Shown here in pieces: positions 24,119-39,100 of a stretch of 64,000 nt of DNA; position 1 is the stretch's first letter, and each line of letters begins with the position of its first letter. The position numbers and the translations under genes are program-made. Source of the DNA: Acanthococcus lagerstroemiae (Eukaryota > Arthropoda > Insecta > Hemiptera > Eriococcidae); contig CM063108.1 of the NCBI GenBank assembly GCA_031841125.1, positions 67,676,344-67,740,343 on the forward strand, read 5' to 3'. The notes beneath the pieces are model-generated. The model saw nothing but the letters and a program-made list of their open reading frames with translations. It searched no databases and was not told where the DNA came from.

Positions 24119-27100
24119 CTGTGACAAAAATACGCAATGGTTTAACAGAAACCCTTCACAATCGAGCAGTAAGAACGTAAGTGAAGGGCAGTCGAAGCTT
24201 ACACGATTGATTTTGTTAATCTAGGGCAGATGGACAATCAAAAGCTGGTAGTCTTAGATTTGTTATTAAAAGAATGACATTCTCACCTCATGGAAGTAGC
24301 ACATAATATAAGCAACATACTCGAGCTTATAAGTTTAATGTAATGTCTGACAAACATTAGAACAGGTGGCAGATGCCAAATACTGTATTCAATAATTTCG
24401 AGCGAAGTCTCATAAATACGTAAATCGTAGTTTAGAAATCATACCAAGATTCTACATAATGTGACCTAGAATCATAAAATGTGCCTTTCGTGTCAAAAAA
24501 TCATTTTTCACTTTTTTGGCGATTCTTATAGGAAAAAGCACGTTTTTTCGAATGAAACAAATCGTAGTTTCCTATCTTCATTAATTTTTTCCACAAAGTG
24601 CATTTAAAAATTACATCAAAAGTTGAAAAAACATACAAAAACAAAATGATGAAATTCATTCAAAAATTATTACAAAAGTATTCATTATTCATTTCTTTTT
24701 TGATTTGGAAAACATTCTCGGACGAATTCTTTCTTTTTCTGATCAATTGTGTTTCTTCGTCGTTTTTCGATTTTTGAATGATTTTTTTTTCAGATGAAGG
24801 GGTCCAAGTTTCCAGGGTTTTTTCAGGTTTTGATGTAGTTGGTTTTTCTACAATCCTTTCTTTTGGCAATGGAGCCACATCATCTGCTTTCGTTTTATCG
24901 AAAACCAAGTCCCGAATATTGTTATAGAGATACCACTGTCGTTCTAAATCGAGTCCTGGTCGCAAAATCATCTCTGGCATGGCGTCATCGATCGGTCGCA
25001 ACAACAATTTGAACTCTTCGGAGTCTTCATCATTCGCATACATCTTCGTAACTGCGCCATCCGCCAGTATTTCAAAGTGATGAATACCTGTAATGCCTAC
25101 TAATGGTTTGTAAAACTTCTTGAGATAGGTTGTCCAATCATACCAAATTATATTTTCACCGGAGAAAGCTTTATTATGGCCCGATGGTGAAGAATCCGTT
25201 ACACATTTCATTAAATCCGCGTGATTATCAATATTGCTAACGGCGTATTTAGACTTGAATAAACCGAAAAAACGATCCGGCGATAATTTGGTATGTCCAG
25301 TTAGAAGCAAGTTGAATGATATTGTTTTTTGGAATCCTTTTGCTACTCGCCACATTAAATATTCCAGAACCGCGTTGTTCTTATTTTGATCCACACAGTT
25401 GTCACAAAAGAGGTGCAAATGTTGGGTATTAGGGTCCGATGAATTCAGGTAATGATGCAACAAGCTAATAACGCAGTTAGGTCCTCTACCTATATCATCC
25501 TTCTCATCGATTAAGTAGCTCAGCTGAAGCAAAAAAGAAAAAAAACTTTCAAATGTATAACCCACTATACTTTCGTAGAAATTCAAAATCTCAATACACG
25601 AATACACACCTGCACTTTTTTTTGTTCATTCGTAACCCCAAATACCGCACATTTCCTCAGTGCTTTAAAGTAGGCGCTACCTGGCTGCTGAGGGCTGACT
25701 GGGTAGAGCATAGTTGGTGCAAAGTTAAAGGATACTACATTTACTCCCGCAGTTTCATTTTCGCACAAGGTTTGATAATACGTTCTTTGGTCTTCCGCTT
25801 TTTGAAGATGATCTAGGAAATCATTCAGCTTTCGTTGTCGTACTTCGTCGGGACAGTTCTTAAGTTGTGAGATAATCAGAGAGTTACCTGTTCAAAAAAA
25901 TTTCACTTTTAATAACCAGTTGATTTTACATTTATGAACATAGTAAAAACTGAAATTAATGGAAATACCTCTACATTTATCGCAGAGATCGTCATCTGGC
26001 ATCATTACTGTGATATATGGTACATATTTCTTCCAAACATTTCGAAAGGATCGATTGCAGACTTTTCTCTCGTCTGAACTGAGAGAAGAAACATACATTC
26101 GGTAGATTGATGTCATATTTTCGCTAGAAGGAAGCTTCATCACACTGTAATCTTTAAATTTTGGCAGTCTTCCTGGAAGCGGAAGTGCCATCCGATCCGC
26201 CACAGATGTGATAAATTTCACAATTTGCGAAATTTCCTCTGGTTTAATAGCAGTCTTATTCGTCGAAAGTTTATTTGAATTGCCATGAGTTCTCGCCACG
26301 ATACCATGTACTTTGTAATGACGTAATAGAGCTTTAAATCGCTGAATTCCACAGGCATACATAAACAGAAATAACTTACGACAGATCGTCAATTTATGAT
26401 AAGTATAGGCAACAGTGCTCAAATTTCCGTCAAGCTCTTTTCGCTGTCCATATTTTTTTCGTCCTGAGATTTTCTCATAAACATGATTCAGCTCCTTAAG
26501 CATTTTACCTGATTCGATTTGGCTCAAAATAATCAAATCTTGCTGTTCTTTATCCAAATCGAGAAAATTAATTCTCGATTTCAGGATTTCATCTCGCGGT
26601 ATTTCTAAATTACACTTTCGAAAACAACACGGTTGCTCAAAAAACTTGGATACAATTGTTTCTTCTTGTTCGTCGTGAAGAAATAACTCTAATATCTGTG
26701 AACGGTCGAACGAACAATTTCCATCAAAATCATCTTCTTCACTGTCAGTTAGCTGATCATCTTCTTCACTGTCAGCTAGAGGATCTCTTTCATCTTCCGG
26801 TGTATACAAAAAATAAAGTTTTTCCACTTCACTGAATGCCTCTTCTAGAGACATCGTTCTTTTGATCTTTCACTTCACTACTTTCAATTCTTGGTAATAT
26901 TATCGAAATTCAAACAGTTTCATCTCGGGATAATTAATTAATTCACGATTTAAAACCTTCTCTTGTGATTAAAAACATCGCGATTCATAAATATTGATAA
27001 TGAATCCGAAAAATAAACAAAATAAACATCATCATTACAGTGAATTGAAGGATAAAAAAATTAGCAAAAAAGAGAAATTTGGTCGATTTTACTGTTGTAA

Positions 27101-30100
27101 TATTCTTTAGAAAAACAACACTGCATTCAGATTCTGCATCCCGCAAAGCCGAAAAGCCGAAACCCAAAACCCGCAACAAAGTGGGCGACGTCTAGTGGAC
27201 GTTTTCATGACTAACAAAAGAGTAATGATAATGAAGAAAGTAATGATTGATGAATTTAAGAATTTATAATTATAAATTAGTATGATAGGAGGACAGAACG
27301 ATACGAATTTGTGATCTTTACCAATGTTGTAGTTTGGTTTCTTTTCCGTTTTAGTTTGGTATTTCACCCTTCATTACCCTTTACTTCTGTTTCTTTTACT
27401 TTTTTTTTGCAACTTAGTCCTTCCTTGCCTTGATCATGATCACTCTTTCATTTTCTTATCAGTAGAGGACAGCAGCGCGCCACAAGGCCTGCGGAATCCG
27501 AATCCCACGGGACTGACAAAGAACAAAAATCTGAAAAGCAGTAGTTGTCATAGTCATAGCAAGACAGTATCGCGTAAACGCACCACTACCACCATCCCAT
27601 TGTTAAACGCGTTCATCTTGAAAACTTCTTTTCACATGAGAGGAACATTTCATGATTCCAGGTCACAATACATCCTACATTATTAACACAAAGTTCAGGT
27701 ACATTCTCGAGTACATACCAGAGGCCTGCACAATGCGTTACGCATCCTACGATGCCGATTATAGTAACTCATAAAACGATTACAACGATGCCAGGAACTG
27801 TAACTGTAACCAGATAGTAGTAGAAGAATGATGCGGATATGTAACTTGTAACTGGGTATAATATACCCATTTACATATTATTGTTCGCATTGTGGCATCG
27901 GCATGGTGGCACCGTCATTTATTTCTTATCGCGTTACAGGATTTTGCAGTGCTATCTGGATAAATCTTCACAATGCCTACAATGCCTGGATGATGTGATA
28001 GCCGGCAATGGTAATTGTCTGTAACCGGGTAGACAATGCCGGTTACAATTACCATTACCCGCTGTTACAGATACACTCAGTTACTTTCGACGATTACGGA
28101 CAATGCCAGTTACAGACAATTACAAGTACTGATTGGCATCGTTTCCTTCAATACTCGCCCATTCTGTAACCGGTTACTTTTTACTTACTCGTGAAGGGCT
28201 CCGGTACATACCTACCTTACTTTGATTTTATACCAGCAATCAACACTCATTATTCAACTAAATGCAATAAATAAAAGCACTTCCTCAAAAATGGCTCTTA
28301 CCTAGGGTATTCCATAATTTTCGTTGCAGCGTTTTTGACACAGCGTCGCGTTTACTCACGTAATCTGAAATCCAAGAGAAAGCGATTGCACTTCCCCAGC
28401 CACAAAGGTATGGCAAAGATGAAAGAAAACCATTCTGTAAGGGGGAAAATGTAGATAATGATTATATTCTGTCAAAAGATAAGTAACACACGTACATCTG
28501 TAATATAGTCAGGAAATATGAAGATGTTTAGAATGGATTATCTGCGTTCAACTAAATAAGCAGGGAACTCATCCTGTATAGATAAGTTTACCTAACTCAT
28601 ACTTTTGGAAGTCACAGGCACAGTTTTCTTTATCAACATAATTTTCTTCTTTGATCAAGACTGAAAGTAAATGAAATGGTGGAACCTTCTCAGTATTTAA
28701 ACGAACAGCGCGACAACTAACAAAGGAATCTGTTCAACAAGGTTGTTTCCCAAACATGAAACCAAACTGGGACTAAGCGCTTTTTGGAAACGGGTTAACG
28801 GGCCCTGAACACGCAAAATCTTAGAACACGGATATACATACAGTGACAGATTAGGTACTTTAACTATTCTGATACGATCATACAAGTAGCTAAAATCGCG
28901 ATTTCAACTGAATGGACAGAGGCCTTTCTGAATCGAGCTTCACACTTGGACGCTGTTAAGCAAAAAGGACTTAAGCGACATCTTTTGACAAAATGAATTA
29001 TTAATAGTATCGTTGGAAAGAGCGTGAAAAGTAGAATTTTTGAAAATTGGGCCCCGATACAAAAATGTGTACCCACGTTGAAAAAAGCTTATCAGTAAAC
29101 GCTATGTCTGTAAACCGGCATTATTCATTGACTTTTAATGTTACGTTTTCTCAAAAAACAGATTTTGTCGCTTAAATCCTTTTTGCAAAATAGCGTCGAA
29201 TTAATGAATGTTCTGCCTCATCACTCCTAGCTTTTTGTTCCTGGCGTGTCATATTTCGCCAAAGGTACATGACGTATTTGGACGCTGTTAAGCGTAATAG
29301 AACCAACCGACATCTGTTGACAAAATGAGTTATTTGTATTGTTGGGAAGAGCATAAAAAGAGCATTTTTCAAAACTGGGCCCCTGATTCAAGTTAAAAGA
29401 AGCTTATCAGTAAACGCTATGTCACATAGTTTCTACATGGCTCTTGAACTTCGAGTATCACATGTTTTCAAAAACAGATTTTGTTGGTTGGTTCTGTTAC
29501 GCTTACCAGCGTCCATTTGTGAAGGTTAAACATGAAATAATCATTTTTCGCAGGAAAACTGCTTGGTAAAAGAAGGCAGTTATTATGGAAAAGAGCGAAT
29601 ATCAAGTACATCTACTCACCTCCTTAATATTGAAACCCAAGACTGAATTGATATAATTCGGCATTTCAGTCAATAAAGTCCAAAATCCCCAGTTTTGTCC
29701 TAGGTGAGAAATGAATACCGCCCATAATGGAACTGATGTTAGTATCTGCCGCCATGGTGTTTCTAGTTTCTAAAACAATACAACACATTACTGTAACACA
29801 TCCGAACAAGTACTTATAGGTATACAATACACACGTGAATACTATCTCCAGCATTACAAAATAATTCGTTTATAAATATCTATTGGCGTTTGGACACTCC
29901 TGTAGGTGCGCTAGTGTTGTGGACGAAAATATGATCGGTGTATTTTACTATGAAAACAAGTAAAAGTAAAATGGGCTCTGGCAGTTTCAATATTGTTTTT
30001 TATGGAAAACTGAAGAGAACGAAAGTGTCAGCCTACATCATTTCCTTCCAGATGAGGCCAACTTCAGTTTTTTTGCAGAACATTTTTATCACTGATCACC

Positions 30101-33100
30101 TTTTCGTTCAAATACACCAATCAGCGCGCTGCATTTCATTAGGCCGCTAGAGAGCGACTCTTTAGCGTCCAAACGCGAATAGGATCAGTGGAGGGCAAAT
30201 GGGGCTATAGTATTATGGCGAACCTTTGTCAATGCTCTAAGAAAACATGCTGAACAAATTGGTTGATCGAAATACAGTTTTTTCTTTAGGTATCTGGGAA
30301 AATTAGCTAGGAACCTGAGAGGTTGTGAGAGCAAACTTTCTGCAATATTTTAAATATTTTAATTATGTAGTGTCCAACATTAATTTTTATACTAGTCTAC
30401 TCCTACTCGTACCTTTTCATCCTTGGAAACGTGCTTCAAACCCGTTTCTATGTAAACGCGTTCTACATCACTGATGCTTGTATGCTCAGCCGGGGTACTA
30501 GCTCCAACCCACAACCATATTAGAACCCAAACACAGCCGATTCCACCAGTTACATAGAATATAGAGGGCCAACCGCCACTGCCGGCTGCCAAGGAACCCG
30601 CAAGTGGAAATCCGACTAATGTGCCAACATTACTTCCTATAGGGTATTATACAAAGATAGCGGGTAATTTACAACGAAATATTCAAGATATTATATGAAG
30701 TATGGATAGAGAATATACAAACGAACCGCTGAATGCGATTGTAAGAGAGCGTCCGCGTTCTTTTGGAGGTATCCATTTAGAAATGAGAACTGTAACACAT
30801 GGAAAGAACGAGCCCTAGAAAAAACACATGAATTAGTATAGGTAGGTATTACTACAATGTTAATCATGACCTTGCTGAAAATGAGATGAAGTTTGAAATC
30901 GCATTTCCAGAAATTTTTCAACTATATAGGGTGTCTCTTTTGAAATGACCCCCTTCCACCTGGTAAGTAGGCAACCTACCGCGACAATATATAGATAAGT
31001 TTGCATACTATTACTTTTCAAGGGGCTAGGTTATGATCAACTTTTCATAATTTGACCATAACTCACCCCTTCAAACGTAAGAGTATGCAAACATATCTAC
31101 ATAATGTCGGGGTAAGTTGCCTACTTCCCAGATGAAAGGGTGGTCATTGCAAAAAAGACACCCCATATATCAATACTAAGCTATAAGTAACCACTGACTT
31201 TCAAGATTTTATAGGCAATGATGTAACGAAATTCTATTTTGAACATACATAGCTGAAATATCTACGCTTGTTGGTACTTGTAATTAGGTATACCTACATA
31301 AAGCGATCGGACTGAGGCACGATATAACTACGCAATGTTAACATGCGTTAGATTCATCTATTTGGTGAATAAGATTGACAACATTTTTCTACCCTTCTTA
31401 AAGACACCCTTCTCGTAGAAGCTTTCCGCCTGATTTCGTAGACTCAATATTGCAGCTTTTTAATGACGAGGGTAACGAATTTCTCGGAAAAATTGTAACT
31501 GGGTTCGATATTTGGGTGTTCCATAATACCCCAGAGATGAAACAACACAGTGTGCAATGGAAACACACAAATCGAAAAAAACTCATGCTGGCAGTGTTTT
31601 GGGATTCACAGGGAGTCCTTCTGGTAGAATTCATGGAACCAGGGACAACAATTAATGGCGAACGACATCGTCAGATACGAACAAACCTTTCGTTGAGTAA
31701 TTCAAAACAAACGACGCGGTAAATTGACAGAAGGCATCGAGTTATTGCACGATAACACACGACCTCACTGAGCTCGAGAAACCCGTGACCTCATTGCTTA
31801 GTTCGGCTGAAATTTCTTTCCTCACCCTGCCTACAGTCCAGACCTTGCGCCCAGCGATTATCACTTTGTTTCCCAAGTTTAAAAGAGAGTCGCAGGAATG
31901 AAAATTTCGAAGTGACAAGGAATTGAAAGAATATTATGTTCTCCAGTGGCTACAATCAGGCGGCAAGTTTCTATTGGCAGGGTATCTTTAGGTTGGTATC
32001 TATATTAGATAAATATCTTATTTAACATGTGACAATGTCAAAAAGTAAATAAAAATATACAGAATTCAACGCCGTTAACCATTTTTAGCTCTTTAGTTTT
32101 TTAAATGAAAAATATGGAACCTTACTTTTTGAATGCCCCTCACAGAACCTCGAGAAATATAAAAAGTTGGAAAGAAAGGAATTACTCAATTTTTCTGACA
32201 CTTATTGAAACTAACAAATCCAAGATGTAGACTTTCTACTAGGCTACAAGCCATGAAGCGCACAATAAGTACTATGTTGAAGATGAGTAGTGTCAACGAG
32301 AAAATGTGCAAAACGTCAAGGAAAACTCAGAAGAGAACATTATAAATTGAAAAGCTATTCATACTACTTACATTAATCTTTTTCGTTGACATCCTCAGAC
32401 TGTGAAGACATAGAAACCCCATTTTCTATCCAGCTTGTTCCGTAAAACGAAAACTGATCACGTGGTGGTTACTGTTCAGCGATTATTTTCTATTTACAGA
32501 ACCGAACTGGACAAAAAATGATGTGTGTCTGCATTCAAGTGTTTTCTAGTACTTTACTTAGACCATACAGAATGGACTGGTAAAGCTCCAGTAAACCAAT
32601 ACATTAGAATTGGAAGAACATGACGGGGCTAAGATAGGCAATGTTTATTCAACTAGCATTGGCGAAAGGGAGCTTTACCGTGTACCAGTCCATTCTGTAT
32701 GGTCCACGGAATGTTTTGAAAATAAAATAATGTTTATCAAGATCGAGAAACACGTGCATGAAGACTGGCATTACATTAAAGTCAATGTAAAATGTAGTTG
32801 ACATGTAGGTGCCACACATCCTGACCACGTCTGTCCAATTAATATTTGTATTCAGAGAAAATAAGTTCTAGGAAAATGTAGAATAATCAGATTTAGGTGT
32901 TATAGAACAATTCGTGTAATTTTCTTCTAAATAACAGAAGCTGTCATTAGTTCGGTGTTATAAAGTAGTTCTTGACATTTTAATGACTTTTCTTTAGTGT
33001 TGACTAAGAAGAAGAAAGATTGAGTGTAAATCTTGTCATCATGTTCTCTAACAGAAGTTGAGAATTGAATCTATTTGGTCAGGCCATCGTTGAATACGGA

Positions 33101-36100
33101 ATCATCAATTTTTCTTCTATAATTTAAATAAATACATCGATGTAAAATAATACCTGAACTGCTCCTTGTAGCACTCGTAGTATACAGATGACTAAGGAAC
33201 CATAATGAGCCATAAGCGGTATGATTAGTGTGAACACTGCAGATGCGGTCATAGCCACACTGAGCAGTAATTTGGCTCCAAATTTTTCAGCCAAATTTCC
33301 AATCATAATTTGCAGCAGTAGGTAACCCCAAAAGAAGGAACTAAGGATACGGCTTTTCTCCATTTCATCCCAGTCAAATTCCTATACATTATCAATCATA
33401 GAATAATTATTACAAGAAACAATAATGAATAACTCGTGGAAGGTGGAAACATTGTCAGAGATTGACTGAAGAATAAATTTCTGTAGATCTAGTTGCAGTC
33501 TGCATAGGTAAATAAGTAGTAACTATATGTGTCCATCATAATGTTATTTTATACATAATAATTATAGTACGCATAGTTGTTTATTTTATGCAAACCAAAA
33601 AAAACCTACTGGGTAGTCTACATTGGCTGTAGTCTTGTTTGTCATAGCTACAATACCGACTGACATATTCACTCGTAATATGTAGGCGACTGTGATTCCC
33701 ATGAACCCCATGAACACCTGTACGTGTCGAATACCGTACACATTTCCTGGAACACATAATATTTAGTAAATAACATGCAGTACAAACCAATATTACGAGG
33801 CGCTTTAATTTTACTTGGAATTATTCTCTAATTTACAGCACCTATATAGGCACAGGTCATTAGAGGTTATCGCGTTGAGGAAAACAATAATAAGTTACTC
33901 AACCCATGTGTTCATTTATTCGTTTTTATTTAAAGTTGACATGGAAAATGAGGTAAAAATAACAGGCAGGTTGCGAAAGCGTAAAAGATTAGAAATTAAT
34001 GATGCGTTGAGATCTGCACTCATTTCTTGAGGGTATTTTTATAATTTCATCGAACCGAATTATGACGAACTTAGGAAACCTGACTTCGTCATTGAGATGA
34101 TACGCAGTAATATGAACGGCGATTTGAGCCGGAAGGCACATCAGTCACATAAGATTACTCTTATTTATATTGCAGTTGTACGTATAGTAAGTTGTCACAT
34201 CAATCAGCACAACCACTAGCAACAGAAACACGCATCTGCGGGTGATTTTACCTACAAATGCTTGACGTTCTGAATAATGAATGGTAGTGCAGATAGTGTA
34301 ATTTTGCTAACAAAATTGACGACGTTAATCACACGCTCTTCGAATGTACAAACAACATTATAAATGAGAGAAGGAATAACATAAAAATTAATTCGGAAAA
34401 TGTAAACCTCACTGAACTAACGAAAGAGGAATTTGCTGATGTATACAATTTCGCAAGTGAGAAAATGTCTAGAAAAGTCAAGTTATTAAGAAAAAACACA
34501 AAAAAAAATTATTATAAGCTTACAGTCGTATCATAGTAATGTATATGTGTATACTTGTTTAATGTTATGTATAACAGGTGACCTACGGGTACAGCTGAAA
34601 AACAGATGTAACGGCTGCCCATAAATCAACCTAAGCCCTGTTGAACAAACAATAAAGTACCTTTTGACGGGGGAAAAAAAGAAAAAAAAAGTAACATATA
34701 TACATGTGGGAACTCTTGCAATTTCAGTCTGACAGCGTCACCATTACCATAACATACTGACTAGTTTTGCCACATTGCAACTAGAGCTCCAGAGCACTGG
34801 ATAGTTATGATTAGCCGCCATTTTCATTCATCAGGCATATATGATGACACCATTTTAACTACGTGAATTTCAAATTCGTTCTGCGAACCGGTCTCTGTTA
34901 CTGACCCAGAAATGACTAGAAACAGCCCGATGCGCAAAATCCCACCAGTTATCCGGGTAACTAAAGGGGAACAAGGGTAATCTGAGGGTAACCGAGGGTA
35001 ACAAACGGGTAAATTTTCCCCCGCGGGTAACTAGAGGGTAACTAACTGCGTAGTATCCCGTCAATTACCCGGGAAACTAAAGGGGAATCAGGGTAACTAA
35101 AGCGGGAACAAGGGTAATCTGAGGGAAACGCGAGGGTAACAAATGGGTAACCTTTTTGCGGGTAACTGGGTAACTAGAGGGTAACTGATTACGCAGCGGG
35201 AGTTGGAAAACCACTTTAGAAAGATCTCTAATAATATTATTCATTCTGTTTTAACTATCAACCACTGAAATTCATGTGGTTAAAATGGTCATCATATGCC
35301 CGATGAATAAAAATGGAGGCTAATCGTAATCATACTTATTCAGTACTCTAGAACTGTAGTTCCAGCGCGGTAAAACAAGCACATCATGGTAATGGTGACA
35401 CTTAAGACTGAAATTACTAGAGTTGCCTCATGTGTGCGTGTATATAGCTACCATTCATATTCAGAATGCTAAGTATTTGTAGGTGGACAAAATCAGTTGC
35501 AATCTGAGCAAAGTGCGGCCCGCAGATGCGTGTTTCTTAATTCGGTTAGTGAAGAAACGTTAAGTGGGGGAAATTGTGGAAATTTAGACATCTGAGGGGA
35601 ATTGGAACCCTTCCTAAATCTCGAGTTGTATTGAGTGTGCTGTGACAGAAATAAACTGAATGTATTATGTATACATGTATCCATCCAAGGAATCAAATAT
35701 AACATCTTCAGTTCTAAAGATACCTACTCTTATCAGGAGATATTGTTTTTGTTTTCAAGCACTGAAAAGTTTTTCAGGTTCTGATCAGTAAGTCGCTGAA
35801 CTCGTATATTGAATAATTGTATAAAAATTTGGTACAATGGCAGACAGTGTGTTCTTTGAATTACGCAAGCGAGCTTATAATAAAATATCTATTCAAAGTG
35901 TTTTGTTTTTGTTTTTTTAAAAATATGTATATAATAAATATCTATTCAACGTTGTTGTTGTTTTTAAATCAGACTTATTTTTACTGCCATATGTGGGTAA
36001 TTTGGACCCCTTTTGAATCAGAGGAAAATTATGCAAGTACTATGTTTTAAATGCTTTTTAATTGAAATTCAGGTTACGAAGAAAATTTGGCGACTATATA

Positions 36101-39100
36101 CAGGACAATATCTGCGAACCATGGACACCATTGATTGCCCTGAATATGGACATTTCCTGTCATGACAAATCATGTTTTCTTCCGACAACAGTTAAACGTG
36201 CTTTCAACTATTGAATGTATTTTACATTAACTAAGTCGATTACATACGTTTTTGCTATCTTTTAGAATTCATTATAAGGGGTCCAAATTACCCGCATACT
36301 TTGGTCCGAAGCAAGTTTATATTATTTTTTTCGAAAAATCCAAATTTTCATGTTACTGATGATTTTTTAAGATTTTTAAAAATGGAGCACGTAAAGAAAT
36401 TTTTCTTCTGGGAAATTGATCTCTTAGGTTCCACATTTATACCATTTCCTTTACTGGTATTTATGGACATTCTTCGAAATCCTTAAATACTAGTATCTAG
36501 AGTTTCTTCTTTGACCAAATCAAATTTTAAGAGTTGATGGTTAATACCACAAATCGTATCTGGAAAGTTTTCCAACTGTTTCAAGTTCTTTCTAGCTAAT
36601 AATGAGGCCTGGTCGTTCACAAAATGAATTTACACGTGGTTAAATGGGTCATCATGTCATCACACGCTGATGAACAAGAATGGCGGATGTTCATACTCAT
36701 GAGCATGACATCTATCTACTACAGATGTCAAAAACTATCAATATTGTTATTATGTAAACCGACATCGTTACACAAGAATCGGCATTGAAGTATTTTGATA
36801 TACCTAGGTCATTTTTCTTATCGATAACTATAAAGATAATGTTAAACAAAGATTGAACTACACTATAGTAAGAGACATACAAAATGATAAGACTACGCTA
36901 AGCGACGGTAATCAATTGTTATTGATATTACATTGATATCGACTTTTTTGATAGACTGACGTCCCTAGTATCTAATGCTCTTCCGATGAGAGTGGGGCGT
37001 ATGGCGGTATATGCACGCCAAACTAGCCCCGGAACACCGCACCCCCTAACCCGGAATTACCGCGATTAGGCCTCCGTCAGGATAGGAGGAAACACTTTAA
37101 GGTAGGCAGCCCTCCTAACCCCATTTCTCCTCTCGCCTCTTCTCAACGGCGAGTCTACGGCGTCTTTTATTCGTCTTCTTCAGTGTCCAGGGTTAACGCC
37201 ATCGTATTCAGCATTCAAAATATAGGTAAAATCATATCAACTCATCCCATTGTTTTTTATGCTGTTGTGTAGTGTAAGTGATGATGATGGCACTAAAAAG
37301 ATTCTTAATTTAACTCTTCCAAAATGTAGTAAGTACCTACAAACAATAAGTGAACAGTTACTTTTACCCTATTGAAATTTAGATGGTAACCGATATTTCG
37401 CTGGCTATCAACTAACCACATTCATCAACATCAGGTTCAATAAATTAACAGCTCATGTATTAACGCGAAGCAATCAATATTTACCACGAATACTTGACAT
37501 ATGTACCTTTTATGCTAGTTTCTAATTTGTATACCGGCGTGGTTCATTACGATTTTTAAAAATACGGTCATAACCCATTCCACTTGAAAATGCCAACAAC
37601 ATAAAAGGGAAATTAGGATGGTGCATCAAGAAAATTGTTTTATCTCTGTTTAAGGCTTATTTCGAATTCCTTATTGCGATGTACAAACAAGATAATTCTC
37701 ATGTAGTTATAGGTAATATGAAAAGTTACACACTAATATTTATATAGGTACTTACAACAGATAAGTTATCTGTTTCATTTTTGTTAATTTACACTTTGTG
37801 GAATCAGAATGTGATACTGAACGAATTATTTTCAGATAGAGTACACAGCTTATCCGAGAAGTTCTCACAATAATTTTCGAAAGGCAAAAGCTCAGTCTAA
37901 AAAAATCTTACGGTAGTGGAATTTCAGATTACACACAACTTAGTACCACACTATGCCACATTGAAGACACGATAAATAGCCGCCCACTCACCTATGTAAA
38001 TGAAGAAGTGCTATCTCCTCTGACACCCGATCATTTTTTGAAGCTGCGAACTTGTAACGCTAACACTACTTTAGAGGTCACCACTTCACGAGCACATCTC
38101 CCTTCTACAGCGGAGAACCTTTTGTGTGCCTGGGGCCACAGTTTGGCAGTAGTGGATGCCTTCTGGGTCGCCTTTAGAAGTCTCTATTTGTTGTCGTTAC
38201 GTGAAAAACATAGTTCTGTTCACCCTCCGAAAAAGGGGTCGATTGCCTTTATCCCGAATAAGGGAGATGTTGTTCTGGTTAAGGAACCAAGCGCCCCTAG
38301 GGCAGATTGGAAGTTTGGTGTAATTTTACGCCTTGACAAACGACAAGACGTGGCTCATCTTAGTTCCGGAGGTCGGACAATTTTGAGGGCAGTAAACCAA
38401 CTTTTTCCTTTAGAACTGCCGATATCCAGAAAAGGAGCTGAAGACCTAGCCCAGACAGTTAGCAGCAAGGCATCTATGGAGATGAAATGAGGTCTAGGAG
38501 TCATAGGTTCCCGGGTAGACTGTAGGGAAGGGGGAGGGGGTCAGTGTCGAAAATATCGCCTTTATGATTCTCATCTTCGACTTCAACTCCGTGCCTACAG
38601 TGATGTTGTGACGCTTTGTTGGCAATAACGTCACAGAGTCGAACCTACCTATGTACTTCTAGAATCTTAAATTGTAAGCTCTCCGCGATCAATGACCGGC
38701 GTGATTACCGCCAAGTAAATACTGCTGGTTGATGAAATTCGATTTCTAATCCCCGAATTAATCTCTCTCGAATTTCTGGAACCATTTTCGACTTCAAGCT
38801 TAGGTTAAATTAAGTGAATGTCTTGAGTCTTAAAAAGTAAAACGAAATAAGAATTTATTGAATGGTACAAAATTGGCAGAATTGGAGTTAGACGTCGATA
38901 TGAGCCATCAGGAAGGAGATAATGTGAGTATTGAGAACATTTGGTGTAATTAGATTATTACGTTTTGAAATATTCTGGGTACGAGATTTAGAGATCCCAT
39001 TTTGAATCTCTAACTTCGGAAATCTCGGGTATTCAATCAGAATAAAAGAGCTTCAGAAGAATCTTCAGAACGAAACGGAAACATTACGTAAAATTGCTCC

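Noticed and set aside
34945..35195. GGGTAAC repeats as possible interstitial telomeric DNA.
   Set aside because: The insect telomere repeat is usually TTAGG; spacing here is irregular, the block is enclosed by inverted arms and a second block sits elsewhere in the window on the opposite strand.
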